Of a stretch of DNA of 64,000 nucleotides, positions 1 through 10,301 are shown one piece after another. Within the stretch, counting starts at the first letter, position 1. Every line of letters begins with the position of its first letter. The notes beneath the pieces were generated by a model. It made no database searches, was not told the origin of the DNA, and saw only the letters and a list, made by a program, of their open reading frames with translations. The position numbers and the translations under genes are program-made. Source of the stretch: an endosymbiont of Bathymodiolus septemdierum str. Myojin knoll (GTDB taxonomy: Bacteria; Pseudomonadota; Gammaproteobacteria; PS1; Pseudothioglobaceae); assembly GCF_001547755.1 (NCBI RefSeq), contig NZ_AP013042.1, positions 1,405,435-1,469,434 of the forward strand, read 5' to 3'.

Positions 1-1
1 T

Positions 2-514
2 CTATCAGGTGGTCGCATTATCGTTTATCCGCCAAAGAATTCAACTTTCAACGCTGAAGACGAAGTCATTGCTGGCAATGTCTGCGGCTACGGCGCAACA
101 GGTGGCGAGTTATACTTATCAGGCTGCGTCTCCGAACGCTTCTGTGTGCGTAACTCAGGCGTCAATGCTGTTGTAGAAGGTATCGGTGACCATGGTTGCG
201 AATATATGACGGGTGGCAAGGTCATCGTCCTTGGCGAAGTTGGTCGTAATTTTGCCGCAGGCATGTCTGGCGGTATTGCTTTCGTCTACAATCCAAACAA
301 AACCTTTGAAAGCATGCTTTCAACAGGTGCTATGGTTGACCTAGACCCATTTAATAGCGATTACGAAAGTGAATTAAAACACTACATCCAAAACCACTAC
401 AGTCTCACTGGCTCACAAGTAGCAAAACGCATTTTAGATGATTGGACAAATGCCTTAACTGACTTCGTTCTAGTTATTCCAACAGAATATAAGTTAGCCC
501 TTGAAAACAGGTAG
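2..514 (+). CDS. gltB: glutamate synthase large subunit, C-terminal fragment (5' end outside window)
   Basis: The reading frame is already open at base 2 and runs to a TAG stop, giving about 170 residues of the C-terminal GXGXG beta-helix domain of NADPH-dependent glutamate synthase (GOGAT alpha subunit). The segment SGGRIIVYPP, the block YGATGGELYLSGCVSERF and the run GDHGCEYMTGG followed by GRNFAAGMSGG are the glycine-rich turns typical of this domain. GltB makes glutamate from 2-oxoglutarate and glutamine together with GltD. The amidotransferase and FMN/Fe-S domains lie upstream of the window. A strong bidirectional terminator follows directly. The family assignment is secure; only completeness is unknown. 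Confidence 0.95.
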   Translation, partial: LSGGRIIVYPPKNSTFNAEDEVIAGNVCGYGATGGELYLSGCVSERFCVRNSGVNAVVEGIGDHGCEYMTGGKVIVLGEVGRNFAAGMSGGIAFVYNPNKTFESMLSTGAMVDLDPFNSDYESELKHYIQNHYSLTGSQVAKRILDDWTNALTDFVLVIPTEYKLALENR

Positions 515-531
515 TTTTTTCAATAGGCAAT

Positions 532-564
532 AAAAAAAAGGCACCTCAACGGTGCCTTTTTTTT
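532..564. terminator. bidirectional rho-independent terminator between gltB and tsf
   Basis: A six-base GGCACC/GGTGCC stem (540-545 with 551-556) and a five-base loop are flanked by eight A on the left and eight T on the right. The A/T tracts extend the stem and give a U-run on either strand, so the element can end both gltB (plus) and rpsB-tsf (minus). Confidence 0.9.
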
Positions 565-582
565 ATTGGATGAATAATTTAA

Positions 583-1467
583 TTACTCACCTTTAACTTG
601 CGCCATAACTTCATCAGCAAAATTTTCTTCTTTCTTTTCTATGCCTTCTCCGACTTCGAAACGAACGAATGATTTGATGTTTGCATTGTTTGATTTAAGA
701 AGTGCAGCCACGGTTGTTTCTGGGTCCTTAACAAATGCTTGACCCTCAAGAGTAACTTCGTTAACGAATTTTTTCATACGACCAACAATCATTTTTTCAA
801 TGATTTCTTCTGGCTTGCCAGATTCTCTGGCTTGCTCGACGAAAATTGCTTTTTCTCTTTCTAAAAGATCGGCGGACAAGTCTGATTCAGAAATACATTC
901 AGGCTTAGAGGCAGCGATGTGCATAGCAACATCTTTTGCCAATTGCTGATCGCCGCCCTCTAAGACAGTCAATACTGCAATACGATCGCCGTGCTTGTAA
1001 GCACCGATAACACCATTAGCACCTACAGTCAAAGTCTGTACACGACGAATCGCAACATTTTCACCTGTGCTTGCAACAATATCTTCGCGCGCTTTTTCTA
1101 ACGAATCACCGTTTTCCATGCTTTCATTCAAAAATTCATCAATGTCAGCAGGTGTTGTTTTAAGTGCCAATGCACCTAAATCATCAACAAAATTAATAAA
1201 GGTTTCACCCTTAGTAACAAAGTCTGTTTCAGAGTTAACTTCCAAGATAGTCGCTGTTTTACCATCGTCACTCATATTAACTTTCACCAAACCTTCGGCT
1301 GCGATACGACCAGATTTCTTAGCCGCCTTTACTGCACCAGAAGTACGCATCAAATCGATTGCCGCCTCCATATCACCGTTCGTTTCACTTAATGCCTTTT
1401 TGCAATCCATCATACCTGCGGCAGTTCTTTCTCTTAGTTCTTTAACCATTGCTGCTGTAATAGCCAT
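583..1467 (-). CDS. tsf: translation elongation factor Ts
   Basis: A 294-residue EF-Ts, close to the usual length of 280-295. It is the nucleotide exchange factor that reloads EF-Tu with GTP. The N-terminal UBA-like helix pair (about residues 5-45, with LRERTAAGMMDCKKAL) and the conserved TDFV motif at 81-84, which contacts EF-Tu, are both present. The start is supported by an AGGAGA ribosome binding site seven bases upstream. It lies 27 bp downstream of rpsB in the standard rpsB-tsf operon and ends before a strong terminator. Confidence 0.98.
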   Translation of the reverse strand: MAITAAMVKELRERTAAGMMDCKKALSETNGDMEAAIDLMRTSGAVKAAKKSGRIAAEGLVKVNMSDDGKTATILEVNSETDFVTKGETFINFVDDLGALALKTTPADIDEFLNESMENGDSLEKAREDIVASTGENVAIRRVQTLTVGANGVIGAYKHGDRIAVLTVLEGGDQQLAKDVAMHIAASKPECISESDLSADLLEREKAIFVEQARESGKPEEIIEKMIVGRMKKFVNEVTLEGQAFVKDPETTVAALLKSNNANIKSFVRFEVGEGIEKKEENFADEVMAQVKGE

Positions 1468-1494
1468 AATAATCTCCTAATTTATGTGCTTGCT

Positions 1495-2454
1495 TTACGC
1501 AAGAATTTTTTCAATCATTGCCGACTTAGTATCGCTAGCATTAACCTTGACACCTGCTTTTTCTGCATAGTCAGCTAAGTCTGCTTTTTTCATTGCTGCC
1601 AGATCCGTCTGACTTAACTTTTCAGTTTTCACTTCTTCTTTGATAGGTGCTTTTTCAGTAGGCGTTGCTTTCACTTCTTTTGTCGGCTTTTCTTCTTTTA
1701 CTGGCTTTTCCGCTTTAACTTCTGCAACTTTCACTACTTTCTTAACAGTTTTCTTTTCTGTTCTTTGAGCGGGCATTGATGCTTTTGCTTCTAAAACCGC
1801 GTTGGCAATTTCTCTTGCGTAGAAACCGATGGCTCTGATTGAATCGTCATTACCTGGGACCACATAGTCGATACCTTCAGGATTGTGATTTGTATCAACG
1901 ATACCGATAACAGGTAAACTTAATTTTTGCGCTTCTTTAATAGCATTCTTTTCATGACCGATATCAATAACAAATACCACATCAGGGATGCCACCTAGGT
2001 CTTTAATACCACCCAAACTTCGCTCTAGTTTTTCCATTTCGCGTGTCATCATTAACGCTTCTTTCTTGCCAAACTGGGCAAAACTTTCTTCTGCTAAAAA
2101 TTCTAAATCTTTCAAACGCTTAATTGAAGCCTTGATAGTTTTGTAGTTTGTCATCATGCCACCTAACCAACGGTGATTAACATAAGGCATACCACAACGG
2201 ATTGCCTCTTCTTTCATGATATTGCTTGCTGCACGCTTGGTGCCAACGAATAAAATTGAACCACCTTGTGCCGCTGTTTTTGATGCGAAATTAAGCACAT
2301 CATTAAACATTGGCAGGGTTTTTTCTAAGTTGATGATATGAACACCATTACGAGTGCCATAGATATAGCGCTCCATTTTCGGGTGCCAAAATCTACTACG
2401 GTGACCAAAATGAACACCGGCTTCTAACATTTTTTTCATGGACGCTTTTGCCAT
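1495..2454 (-). CDS. rpsB: 30S ribosomal protein S2 with an unusual C-terminal extension
   Basis: S2 of the small ribosomal subunit. I place the start at the ATG at 2454 ([13 protein letters not shown]), preceded by a GGAG site; an in-frame ATG 96 bp upstream would add a tail unlike any S2. The core (about residues 1-230) has the usual HFGHR, GTKRAA and [11 protein letters not shown] blocks. The protein is 319 residues, against about 240 in E. coli. The extra 85-90 residues are a Lys/Glu/Ala/Val-rich linker followed by about 40 residues (from [14 protein letters not shown]) that resemble a small helix-extension-helix/SAP-type fold. It is first gene of the rpsB-tsf operon. Confidence 0.96.
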   Translation of the reverse strand: MAKASMKKMLEAGVHFGHRSRFWHPKMERYIYGTRNGVHIINLEKTLPMFNDVLNFASKTAAQGGSILFVGTKRAASNIMKEEAIRCGMPYVNHRWLGGMMTNYKTIKASIKRLKDLEFLAEESFAQFGKKEALMMTREMEKLERSLGGIKDLGGIPDVVFVIDIGHEKNAIKEAQKLSLPVIGIVDTNHNPEGIDYVVPGNDDSIRAIGFYAREIANAVLEAKASMPAQRTEKKTVKKVVKVAEVKAEKPVKEEKPTKEVKATPTEKAPIKEEVKTEKLSQTDLAAMKKADLADYAEKAGVKVNASDTKSAMIEKILA

Positions 2455-2474
2455 AATATTTCTCCAGGGGTTAC

Positions 2475-2494
2475 GAAGGGAATCATTTCCCTTC
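2475..2494 (-). promoter_or_regulatory. hairpin in the rpsB leader
   Basis: A perfect 7-bp inverted repeat (GAAGGGA/TCCCTTC, six-base loop) lies about 20 bases upstream of the rpsB start, just before its ribosome binding site. S2 autoregulates rpsB-tsf through leader RNA in gammaproteobacteria, so this could be part of such an element. The link to S2 is inference. Confidence 0.4.
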
Positions 2495-2595
2495 CTTCCA
2501 CAACTTCTAGCAGCCAACCCTTCTTTCTCAAAGAGCACCCTGACTGCCATGCCAAGTTGTGTGATACATTGTGAGACCTTTTAAAAAATCCCACT

Positions 2596-2631
2596 AAAAA
2601 AATAAATTGGGCGTCAAGATGACGCCCAATT
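2596..2631 (-). terminator. rho-independent terminator after rpe
   Basis: An 11-bp perfect stem (2605-2615 with 2621-2631, loop AAGAT) is followed on the minus strand by a T-rich run at 2604-2596. It sits between the end of rpe and the rpsB leader and isolates the two operons. The rest of the 267-bp gap from 2455 to 2721 is the rpsB leader; I see no ORF in it. Confidence 0.85.
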
Positions 2632-2721
2632 CAACTTATGATTTTTTCCACTCGAAAGCAGTAAAATCACAAAGGCGTAATTATACCCACTTACCGCCTT
2701 AACAGCAAGTGAGTATAACGA

Positions 2722-3396
2722 CTATTTCGCTAAAGCCAACTGCGCACGCATTGCGTCGATTGTTGCTTTGTAATCTTCTGTACTGAAAATTGCAGAACCT
2801 GCAACGAAAGTATCAGCACCTGCTTCTGCCACCTCGCGAATGTTATCAATTTTAACACCGCCGTCGATTTCTAAACGAATGTCTTTGCCACTAGCATCAA
2901 TCAATTGACGCACTTGACGACATTTTTCTAAAGTGTGTGGAATGAAAGACTGACCGCCGAAACCAGGGTTAACTGACATCAATAGAATCATATCTAATTT
3001 GTCCATCACATTTTCTAAAACATGTAGTGGTGTCGCTGGATTGAATACCAAACCTGCCTTGCAACCGCTCTCTTTAATCATACCTAAAGTTCTGTCGATA
3101 TGCTCTGACGCTTCTGGATGAAAAGTAATATAAGAGGCACCAGCGGCAATAAAATCCGGGATGATTCTATCCACCGGCTTGACCATTAAATGCACATCAA
3201 TCGGCGCAGTCACGCCGTGATTTCTCAACGCTTCACAGACCAATGGACCAATGGTTAAATTAGGCACATAGTGATTATCCATCACATCAAAATGCACGAT
3301 ATCTGCACCATCGCGTAAAACATTGTCAACTTCTTCACCAAGTTTTGCGAAGTCTGCTGCAAGGATAGAGGGGGCAATAAAATTAGATTGTTTCAT
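2722..3396 (-). CDS. rpe: ribulose-phosphate 3-epimerase
   Basis: A 224-residue TIM-barrel enzyme that interconverts ribulose 5-phosphate and xylulose 5-phosphate in the pentose phosphate and Calvin cycles. Metal and catalytic residues are visible: H35 and D37 in VHFDVMD, H69 in DVHLM, and the aspartate of LEIDGGV near residue 178. The phosphate-binding glycines SVNPGFGGQ are also present. An AGGAGA site precedes the ATG. It lies 9 bp downstream of gpmI on the same strand, so the two are probably cotranscribed and end at the terminator near 2600. Confidence 0.97.
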   Translation of the reverse strand: MKQSNFIAPSILAADFAKLGEEVDNVLRDGADIVHFDVMDNHYVPNLTIGPLVCEALRNHGVTAPIDVHLMVKPVDRIIPDFIAAGASYITFHPEASEHIDRTLGMIKESGCKAGLVFNPATPLHVLENVMDKLDMILLMSVNPGFGGQSFIPHTLEKCRQVRQLIDASGKDIRLEIDGGVKIDNIREVAEAGADTFVAGSAIFSTEDYKATIDAMRAQLALAK

Positions 3397-3405
3397 AGTT
3401 TTCTC

Positions 3406-4947
3406 CTATTTTTTAAAAGTGATTAAAGAGGTGCCAGTCATTTCTTCAGGCTGCTCAACATCCATCATTAATAACAGTGTTGGGGCAATATCAGACAAGG
3501 CACCTTCGCCAGGTTCGGCAATTTCTACGGTGCGTTCACTCACAAAAACCAGTGGGACTGGATTGCTAGTGTGTGCAGTATGGACTTCGCCAGTTTTCGG
3601 GTTAACCATTTGTTCAGCGTTACCGTGGTCGGCAGTGATTAACATTTCTCCATCAATCGAACGCAATGCTTGATAAACAATGCCCAAGCAAGTATCTACC
3701 GCTTCAACTGCCTTAATAGTAGCGTCTAATTTTCCTGAGTGACCAACCATATCGGTGTTGGCAAAGTTACAAATGATTAAATCGTATTTTTGACTCTCAA
3801 TATTTTCGGCCAATTCGTCGGTTAGTTCAAACGCGCTCATTTCTGGCTTAAGGTCGTAAGTAGCAACATCTGGCGATGGGATTAACACACGGTCTTCACC
3901 GTAAAATGGGCGTTCAATACCGCCATTTAAGAAAAAAGTCACATGTGCGTATTTTTCAGTTTCGGCAATTCTCAACTGTGTCATACCTAAGTTAGATAAA
4001 TATTTACCCAAAACATTATTGAGTTTTGCACTCGGATATGCCACCGGTAAATTGAAATCTTTTTTGTATTCCGTCAAACAAATAAACTGTGTTGGCACGA
4101 AAGTACCACGGGAAAATCCTTGGAAATTTTCATCGGTAAAGGCTTGGGTAATTTGCCTAGCACGATCAGCACGATAATTCATAAAAATCATCACATCGCC
4201 TTTGTTAATTTTTGTTGGCGCTTTGATAACCGTTGATTCGATAAACTCATCAGTTTCGCCTCGCTCATAAGCCATATCAATGGCTTCGCTGGCTGTTTGT
4301 GCTAAATATTTTCCTTTGCCTTTGGCAATTAATTCATAAGCACAACGAATGCGTGCCCAACGATTGTCCCGATCTAAAGAAAAATATCGACCGATAATAC
4401 TGACGATTTCACCCACACCAAATTCGGTAATTTTATCTTCTAATTTTTGAATATATTGTTTGGCACTCTTTTGTACACAGTCTCTACCATCAGCAAAAAT
4501 ATGTAGATACACTTCTTTGCACGCATATTTTTTGGTCATTTCTAACATCGCATGCAGTTGCTCCTCATGCGAATGCACGCCGCCATCAGATAATAAGCCC
4601 ATAATATGCACGGCTTTATTGTTATCGTTGGCGTATTCTAATGCGTTTTTTAGGATTGGATTTCTAAAAAAATCTCCATTTTCGATATCAACACTAATGC
4701 GAGTAAAATCTTGCTTAACCACCCGTCCTGCACCAAGATTCAAATGCCCAACTTCTGAGTTACCCATTTGTTCACCAGGCAGGCCAACTTTCACGCCACT
4801 GGTGCTGATTAAAGTGTGTGCAAACTGCTCATTAAACCGATCCCACACCGGCGTATTTGCCATAGCAATGGCGTTATTTTCCACGACTTCTGAATGCCCC
4901 CAGCCGTCTAAGATAATCAATACTTTGGTTTGTTTTTTGGTGCTCAT
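3406..4947 (-). CDS. gpmI: 2,3-bisphosphoglycerate-independent phosphoglycerate mutase
   Basis: A 513-residue, two-manganese phosphoglycerate mutase of the alkaline-phosphatase superfamily, interconverting 3- and 2-phosphoglycerate in glycolysis and gluconeogenesis. The metal-binding LDGWG is near residue 14, the phosphorylated serine is S64 in GNSEVGHLNLGAGR, and the C-terminal metal site ADHGNAEQM is intact. The length is normal (about 510-515). It lies 21 bp downstream of ychF and 9 bp upstream of rpe. Confidence 0.97.
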   Translation of the reverse strand: MSTKKQTKVLIILDGWGHSEVVENNAIAMANTPVWDRFNEQFAHTLISTSGVKVGLPGEQMGNSEVGHLNLGAGRVVKQDFTRISVDIENGDFFRNPILKNALEYANDNNKAVHIMGLLSDGGVHSHEEQLHAMLEMTKKYACKEVYLHIFADGRDCVQKSAKQYIQKLEDKITEFGVGEIVSIIGRYFSLDRDNRWARIRCAYELIAKGKGKYLAQTASEAIDMAYERGETDEFIESTVIKAPTKINKGDVMIFMNYRADRARQITQAFTDENFQGFSRGTFVPTQFICLTEYKKDFNLPVAYPSAKLNNVLGKYLSNLGMTQLRIAETEKYAHVTFFLNGGIERPFYGEDRVLIPSPDVATYDLKPEMSAFELTDELAENIESQKYDLIICNFANTDMVGHSGKLDATIKAVEAVDTCLGIVYQALRSIDGEMLITADHGNAEQMVNPKTGEVHTAHTSNPVPLVFVSERTVEIAEPGEGALSDIAPTLLLMMDVEQPEEMTGTSLITFKK

Positions 4948-4968
4948 CGTATGCGAATTATATCAAAT

Positions 4969-6060
4969 TTAGACATTAAATAAAAAGTGAATGACATCAC
5001 CGTCTTGCACAATGTATTCCTTACCCTCTGAACGCAATTTACCCGCTTCTTTCGCACCTTTTTCACCTTTGCATTCAATAAAATCATCAAAAGCGATGGT
5101 TTCAGCCCGAATAAAACCTTTTTCAAAATCGCCGTGAATTTTGCCCGCAGCTTGTGGCGCACTGTCGCCGATACTAATTGTCCATGCTCGCACTTCTTTT
5201 ACACCTGCGGTAAAATAAGTCTGTAAACCTAATAATTTATAACCCGCTTTAATCAGGCGATCTAAGCCTGATTCGTCTTGTCCCATTTCAGATAAAAACG
5301 CTTGTTTTTCTTCGTCATCTAATTCTGTAATTTCCGCCTCTACATCTGCACAAATTGCCACAACTTCTGCGCCTTCTGCATCTGCAAACTTCTTAATATC
5401 GTCAACATAGGTGTTACCATTTAATCCATCTTCGCTCACATTTGCCATATACAGAACGGGTTTAATAGTTAATAATTGAAAGCCTTTCAATAACTTGATT
5501 TCTTCCTCGTCAAAATCTAAACTACGGACACTGTCACCGTTTTCAAGTGCTGGCAAAATTTTCTCTAATAACATTTTCAAGGGAATGCCGTCCTTTTGAC
5601 CAGATTTGGTATTCTTAACTGCCTTTTGATAGAGTTTTTCAACCGCAGCTAAATCGGCTAAGACCAATTCTGTGTTAATAATTTCAATATCATCAAGTGG
5701 GGAAATTTTGCCTGCAACATGGATAATATCATCATTATCAAAAGCACGAACCACATGCACAATTGCATCGGTTTCTCGAATATTGGTCAAGAACTGATTG
5801 CCCAGCCCTTCGCCTTTTGATGCGCCCTCAACTAAGCCTGCAATGTCCACAAACTCCATTGTGGTTGGCAAGATTTTTTCAGGATTGACGATTTCTGCTA
5901 ATTGTTCTAAGCGTTTGTCGTTCATCGGAACGATACCAACATTAGGCTCAATAGTGCAGAATGGATAGTTTGCCGATTCAATACCTGCCTGAGTCAGTGC
6001 GTTAAATAAAGTTGATTTTCCTATATTGGGCAAGCCCACAATACCGCATTTAAATCCCAT
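4969..6060 (-). CDS. ychF: redox-regulated ATPase YchF (Obg family)
   Basis: A 363-residue OBG-family P-loop protein, identical in length to E. coli YchF when started at the ATG at 6060 ([17 protein letters not shown]). An upstream in-frame ATG within pth would add 16 residues not seen in the family. The G1 loop GLPNIGKST (9-17) and G3 [10 protein letters not shown] are clear. The G4 position reads NVSE instead of NKxD, the change that gives YchF its ATP preference. The C-terminal TGS domain is present. YchF binds ribosomes and acts in stress responses. The neighbour pth is 4 bp upstream, a widely conserved pair. Confidence 0.97.
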   Translation of the reverse strand: MGFKCGIVGLPNIGKSTLFNALTQAGIESANYPFCTIEPNVGIVPMNDKRLEQLAEIVNPEKILPTTMEFVDIAGLVEGASKGEGLGNQFLTNIRETDAIVHVVRAFDNDDIIHVAGKISPLDDIEIINTELVLADLAAVEKLYQKAVKNTKSGQKDGIPLKMLLEKILPALENGDSVRSLDFDEEEIKLLKGFQLLTIKPVLYMANVSEDGLNGNTYVDDIKKFADAEGAEVVAICADVEAEITELDDEEKQAFLSEMGQDESGLDRLIKAGYKLLGLQTYFTAGVKEVRAWTISIGDSAPQAAGKIHGDFEKGFIRAETIAFDDFIECKGEKGAKEAGKLRSEGKEYIVQDGDVIHFLFNV

Positions 6061-6064
6061 GTTG

Positions 6065-6640
6065 TTATCCTTGTGTGTGTAATGTTTGCATCGCAGATTC
6101 GGTCTCACCTTTGACGATTTGTTCCAGCACTTGCAGTGCGTCAGTCATGGCATTTTGAATTGATTCAATCTCTGATTTTTTTGGCGCATGTAAAACGAAA
6201 TCAGCCACCTGGGACTTATCACCTGGGTGACCGATGCCAATTCGTAGGCGATAAAATTCTTTACTATCCAATGCTTTAATCGTATCACGAAGCCCATTAT
6301 GGCCACCATGACCGCCGCCCGATTTCAGCCTGGCAATACCAGGGTCTAAATCCAGTTCGTCATGTACGACTAGTAATTCTTCAACTGCTATTTGATAAAA
6401 TTTTGCAATACTTTGAATCGACTTACCCGATGCATTCATATAGGTACTTGGCTTTAACAGCCGAACCATTGTTCCAGCAATATTAACTTGCGTCACATCA
6501 CCAAAGAACTTGGATTCTTTCTTAAAAGTACCGGAATACAACTGTGCAAGCGTATCACAAAACCAAAAACCGACATTATGACGATGTGACCGATAATCTT
6601 TGCCTGGATTTCCCAGACCAACAATCAACTTAATCGTCAC
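6065..6640 (-). CDS. pth: peptidyl-tRNA hydrolase
   Basis: A 191-residue Pth that cleaves peptidyl-tRNA released from stalled ribosomes. The N-terminal [12 protein letters not shown], the catalytic histidine in HRHNVGF (about residue 21) and the [11 protein letters not shown] segment near residue 95 are diagnostic. It sits between rplY (14 bp upstream) and ychF (4 bp downstream), the common rplY-pth-ychF translation cluster. Confidence 0.97.
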   Translation of the reverse strand: MTIKLIVGLGNPGKDYRSHRHNVGFWFCDTLAQLYSGTFKKESKFFGDVTQVNIAGTMVRLLKPSTYMNASGKSIQSIAKFYQIAVEELLVVHDELDLDPGIARLKSGGGHGGHNGLRDTIKALDSKEFYRLRIGIGHPGDKSQVADFVLHAPKKSEIESIQNAMTDALQVLEQIVKGETESAMQTLHTQG

Positions 6641-6654
6641 AACGCTTAATCAAA

Positions 6655-7338
6655 TTAAGCGTCTGAATCGCCTTTAGCTTCATCAGCTTTGGTGTCTTCG
6701 GCTTCAGCGCCTTCTTCGCCTTCAACTTCAGTTGCTTCAACTGCCGCCTCTTCAGTCATTAACTTCGGCTCTTGAACCGCAACCACATTTTGATCGTATG
6801 TTTCAATATCACCATGTGTCAACGCGGTAATAATAACGCCTTCTGGCATATTAATGCCTGTCAAACTGATGTGTTCGCCCATTTTTAAGTTGCTAATGTC
6901 AACTTCGATAGCATTCGGTAAATTTGCCGGTAGGCAAGAAACTTCAATTGCGGTAACAAACTGATTAAGAATCGCACCAAGACGCATTGCAGCATTGTCA
7001 TCCTCGCCAATGAAGTGCAATGGAATGTTAGTAACAATTTCCTTTTTCATGTCAACACGCAAAAAATCTACATGGGTAATCAAGTTTTTTGCTGGGTGGC
7101 GTTGCAAGTCTTTAATAATGACTGGCTCTACTTTATCGTCAACCGACAAATCTAACACTGAAGTATAAACCTCTTCATCCTCTAAGAGGTGTGTCATTGC
7201 GTGTAAACCCAATGTAACCAAACTTGGGGCTTTGCCTGCGCCATAAATAATAGCAGGGATTTGTTCATTGTGACGCAGGCGGCGGCTCGCACCTTTCCCC
7301 TGGTCTTCGCGTATCGTAGCGTTAATTTTAATACTCAT
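6655..7338 (-). CDS. rplY: 50S ribosomal protein L25, long (CTC) form
   Basis: A 227-residue L25/TL5/CTC protein that binds 5S rRNA. The first 90 residues are the L25 domain (KGASRRLRHNEQIPAIIYG; HVDFLRVD). Residues 95-190 form the CTC beta domain, and the last 30 are an acidic Ala/Glu tail. This is the long form, unlike the 94-residue E. coli L25. GGAGAAAAC precedes the ATG. A terminator for ubiB lies just upstream, so rplY must have its own promoter, probably within 7385-7465; I cannot define it confidently. Confidence 0.95.
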   Translation of the reverse strand: MSIKINATIREDQGKGASRRLRHNEQIPAIIYGAGKAPSLVTLGLHAMTHLLEDEEVYTSVLDLSVDDKVEPVIIKDLQRHPAKNLITHVDFLRVDMKKEIVTNIPLHFIGEDDNAAMRLGAILNQFVTAIEVSCLPANLPNAIEVDISNLKMGEHISLTGINMPEGVIITALTHGDIETYDQNVVAVQEPKLMTEEAAVEATEVEGEEGAEAEDTKADEAKGDSDA

Positions 7339-7350
7339 TTTGTTTTCTCC

Positions 7351-7382
7351 AAAAAATAAAAAAACACCCGATTAATGGGTGT
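7351..7382 (-). terminator. rho-independent terminator after ubiB
   Basis: A six-base ACACCC/GGGTGT stem (7364-7369 with 7377-7382) is followed on the minus strand by a T-rich tract at 7363-7351. It ends the gltA-ubiE-ubiJ-ubiB transcript just before the rplY start. Confidence 0.8.
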
Positions 7383-7465
7383 CATTATTATGATATGTTT
7401 TGCGACCAAACACATCAAGCGGATAATTTTACCTGAAAATATGGTGTTTTGATGATTATTCGTAT

Positions 7466-9079
7466 TTATGTAAAAGTCTTTCTAGACTTAATCCAGAACA
7501 TCAAAGCAACCATAGCAGAAATTCCACTGGCAATCCATAAATCATTGATGGCTAAAACGCCTGAAAGAATTGCCAATGCCCCCGAAAAAGTTGCCGAAGT
7601 TTGACGGCTGGCATTGTCTTTTAACTGTGTGACAATCACCTGCGTTTGCTTTTCATAAAGACCATTAATGTCTTTCATTTTCTCAGCCTGTTTGAGCGCA
7701 TTCATTATTAATCCTGGCAATTCAGGAATATCTTTGAGGATTTCTGGTGCTTTTTCTTGCAGTTTTTCAAAGGTCTTTTTCATACTGTACCTCTCTTTTA
7801 CTAAGTCTTCTAAAAAGGGTTTTGCCGTTGACCACAAATCCAATTGTGGGTAAAGTTGCCTGCCCAGCCCTTCGATATTTAATAGGGTTTTGTCTAATAA
7901 TAACAGTTGTGGTTGTACGGCAATATTAAAGTTCTTTGCCTCTGCCATCAAATCCATCAGCACTTGTCCGAAAGAAATTTCATCCAATGATTTTTCGAAC
8001 ATCGGGGCGCAAATCCTGCCAATCGCTTTTTCAAACGCCAGCACATCAATCTCACCCGTCCACCCCGCATCAATATAGGCATTGGCAACACCGCGATAAT
8101 CTTGGTTAAAAAATGCCAATAACATATCCACCAAAAAGTCCTTATCCGACTCATCTAATACGCCCATAATACCGAAATCAACACCAATATAATTGTCGTT
8201 TTTCCCCACAAAAATATTGCCTGGATGCATATCAGCGTGAAAAAAGTTGTGTTTGAAGGCTTGCGTGAAGAAAATAATAACCCCATCTTCTGCCAATTTT
8301 TTCAAATCAACGCCGTCCGCTTTGAGTTTTTCAATATCGCCCACTGGAGTGCCGTAAATACGCTCGGTCGTCAACACTTCCTTGCTGCACAAATCCCAAT
8401 GCACCTTAGGCACATACAGCAAATCCGAACCGGCAAAATTATCTCGCAATTTCTTCGCATTCTGCGCTTCAATAAGCATATCTAATTCTACCAAGATAAT
8501 GCTTTCAAACTCCGCCACAATTTCAAGTGGGCGAATTTTTTGACTGATGGCATAACGACTGACAAATTTTGCCACAATATACATCAACGCAATATCGCGT
8601 TTAATAATCGCCTCTATCCCCGGTCTGACAATTTTAACCGCCACCTCGTCGCCTTCGTGCGTCACTGCCGTATGCACCTGTGCAATTGACGCACTGGCAA
8701 GCGGCTCAACATCAAATTGCTTGAATAGTTTCTCAACCGTATCGCCCAACGATGCTTCAATCATGGCCTTGGACTGTGCATTATCAAATGCAGGGCATGC
8801 ATCTTGCAACTTCGCCAATTCGTCACCAATATCGGCAGGCAATAAATCACGACGAGTTGACAAAGTTTGTCCAAATTTAATAAAAATAGGCCCCAATTCC
8901 TCCAATGCCTTGCGAATTCGCTCGCCTCTGCTTAGATTTTTTCTCGGAATGTAATGCCATGGCGTTAAATACACCATCCATTTAAACCGCTGTAAAAACG
9001 GCAATGTCAATATCAACGCATCAATTTTATAACGCGTTAACACACGAAAAATATTAATAAATCTGACTAAATTACGCAT
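7466..9079 (-). CDS. ubiB: UbiB, atypical kinase/ATPase of ubiquinone biosynthesis
   Basis: A 537-residue ABC1/ADCK/UbiB family protein required for coenzyme Q biosynthesis. The family-specific [14 protein letters not shown] motif (KxGQ) is near residue 68, the atypical kinase core has VAVKIVRPG, and the active-site region [10 protein letters not shown] and VDFGIMG follow. The C-terminal 45 residues hold a hydrophobic membrane anchor. Its ATG overlaps the ubiJ stop by one base (TAATG), so the two are translationally coupled. Length matches the family (about 540). Confidence 0.97.
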   Translation of the reverse strand: MRNLVRFINIFRVLTRYKIDALILTLPFLQRFKWMVYLTPWHYIPRKNLSRGERIRKALEELGPIFIKFGQTLSTRRDLLPADIGDELAKLQDACPAFDNAQSKAMIEASLGDTVEKLFKQFDVEPLASASIAQVHTAVTHEGDEVAVKIVRPGIEAIIKRDIALMYIVAKFVSRYAISQKIRPLEIVAEFESIILVELDMLIEAQNAKKLRDNFAGSDLLYVPKVHWDLCSKEVLTTERIYGTPVGDIEKLKADGVDLKKLAEDGVIIFFTQAFKHNFFHADMHPGNIFVGKNDNYIGVDFGIMGVLDESDKDFLVDMLLAFFNQDYRGVANAYIDAGWTGEIDVLAFEKAIGRICAPMFEKSLDEISFGQVLMDLMAEAKNFNIAVQPQLLLLDKTLLNIEGLGRQLYPQLDLWSTAKPFLEDLVKERYSMKKTFEKLQEKAPEILKDIPELPGLIMNALKQAEKMKDINGLYEKQTQVIVTQLKDNASRQTSATFSGALAILSGVLAINDLWIASGISAMVALMFWIKSRKTFT

Positions 9080-9558
9080 TATAAATGTTTTGATGGTGCA
9101 ATTAAAAAGTTGGTAACGCCGTCCTTGATAGAAGTAATCGGATTGTCTAATGATTTGAATTTGCGCGCCAATTCGCCCACTTGATGGGCAATAATATCAC
9201 CCGTATATTTAGACAATAATTCTTCCAAATCAATATCCACCTGTTGCAATAAATCTACCAATAGTTGCGCTGTTTTTACATCGCCATGAATGACGATTTT
9301 GTCTTGTCTCAATAATTCGGTCAAGTCTTCACCCTGAAACAAGGCTAAAAATACACTGGCTTGCAGTTTGACATTCACATCAGCAGTTGTACTGGTATCC
9401 GTCGTAACAAAAATACGATTATTGGTACAAATAAAATTAACTTCCAGCGGAAAATCTTGCAAACAAAAATGCACCGTTTTGCCATCTAATGGCTGTATAT
9501 CAATTGGGTGCGTCTGTAATAAAAAGTTTAACGCACGTTCTAAAATAACGGCTTGCAT
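9079..9558 (-). CDS. ubiJ: UbiJ, SCP2-domain ubiquinone biosynthesis accessory factor
   Basis: A 159-residue protein with an SCP2-like lipid-binding fold in about the first 110 residues and a helical C-terminal part. Sequence alone would be a weak match, but it is exactly placed between ubiE and ubiB, and UbiJ of E. coli (201 residues) has the same position and domain plan. UbiJ acts with UbiK to assemble the soluble coenzyme Q biosynthesis complex. It overlaps both neighbours by one base. It is shorter than the E. coli protein. Confidence 0.88.
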   Translation of the reverse strand: MQAVILERALNFLLQTHPIDIQPLDGKTVHFCLQDFPLEVNFICTNNRIFVTTDTSTTADVNVKLQASVFLALFQGEDLTELLRQDKIVIHGDVKTAQLLVDLLQQVDIDLEELLSKYTGDIIAHQVGELARKFKSLDNPITSIKDGVTNFLIAPSKHL

Positions 9559-10301
9559 TACTTTTTGATGCCTTTATGTAAAGCGACAATACCACCCGAT
9601 AAATTGTGATATTCGCACAAACCAAAGCCTGCATCTAACACCATTTTTTTCAAAGTTTCTTGGTCGGGGTGCTTGCGGATAGACTCAGCAAGATATTGAT
9701 ATGACTCCTCATCATTAGCAATAATTTTTCCCAACTGTGGCATTATATTAAAGGAATAGAAATCATAGAATTTTTCTAATAAAGCGATATCTGTTTTTGA
9801 AAATTCCAAAATTAGCATACAACCGCCTGGTTTCAAAACACGATGCATTTCTCTGATGCACTGATCTTTATCCGTCACATTTCGCAAGCCAAAAGCAATC
9901 GATACGCAATCAAACGAATCATCTACAAAAGGAATATGCTCGCCACTGAGTTGCACAAACTCAACGCCCGATGTGCCTTTGTTAATCAGATTTTTACGCC
10001 CTTCGCTCAACATTGCTGCATTAATATCCGACAAAATAACTTGCCCTGTATCACCGACTTTCATCGCAAACGCCCGCGCTAAATCGCCCGTGCCACCTGC
10101 AATGTCTAATACTTTATCACCTGCTTGAACATTCGACGCACTGATTGTATAGTGCTTCCATAAACGGTGTGCACCAAACGATAACACATCATTCATCAAG
10201 TCATATTTACTGGCAACAGAATCAAAAACACTGCGCACCATACTTTGCTTCTCTGTGGTAGCAACATCTTTAAAGCCAAAATGTGTTGTTTCTTGCATCA
10301 T
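9558..10301 (-). CDS. ubiE: UbiE, demethylmenaquinone/ubiquinone C-methyltransferase
   Basis: A 247-residue class I SAM-dependent methyltransferase. Motif I reads [12 protein letters not shown] near residue 65, and the UbiE signatures [17 protein letters not shown] and [16 protein letters not shown] are present. It methylates C2 of the benzoquinone ring in ubiquinone synthesis. The start overlaps the gltA stop by one base and the end overlaps ubiJ by one base, so gltA-ubiE-ubiJ-ubiB form one coupled chain. A second ATG one codon later is equally possible. Confidence 0.97.
   Translation of the reverse strand: MMQETTHFGFKDVATTEKQSMVRSVFDSVASKYDLMNDVLSFGAHRLWKHYTISASNVQAGDKVLDIAGGTGDLARAFAMKVGDTGQVILSDINAAMLSEGRKNLINKGTSGVEFVQLSGEHIPFVDDSFDCVSIAFGLRNVTDKDQCIREMHRVLKPGGCMLILEFSKTDIALLEKFYDFYSFNIMPQLGKIIANDEESYQYLAESIRKHPDQETLKKMVLDAGFGLCEYHNLSGGIVALHKGIKK

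Noticed and set aside
4460..4972. A 170-residue plus-strand ORF inside gpmI
   Set aside because: It lies wholly opposite a well-conserved enzyme, and the composition (many Cys, Ser and Leu) is that of antisense to coding DNA.
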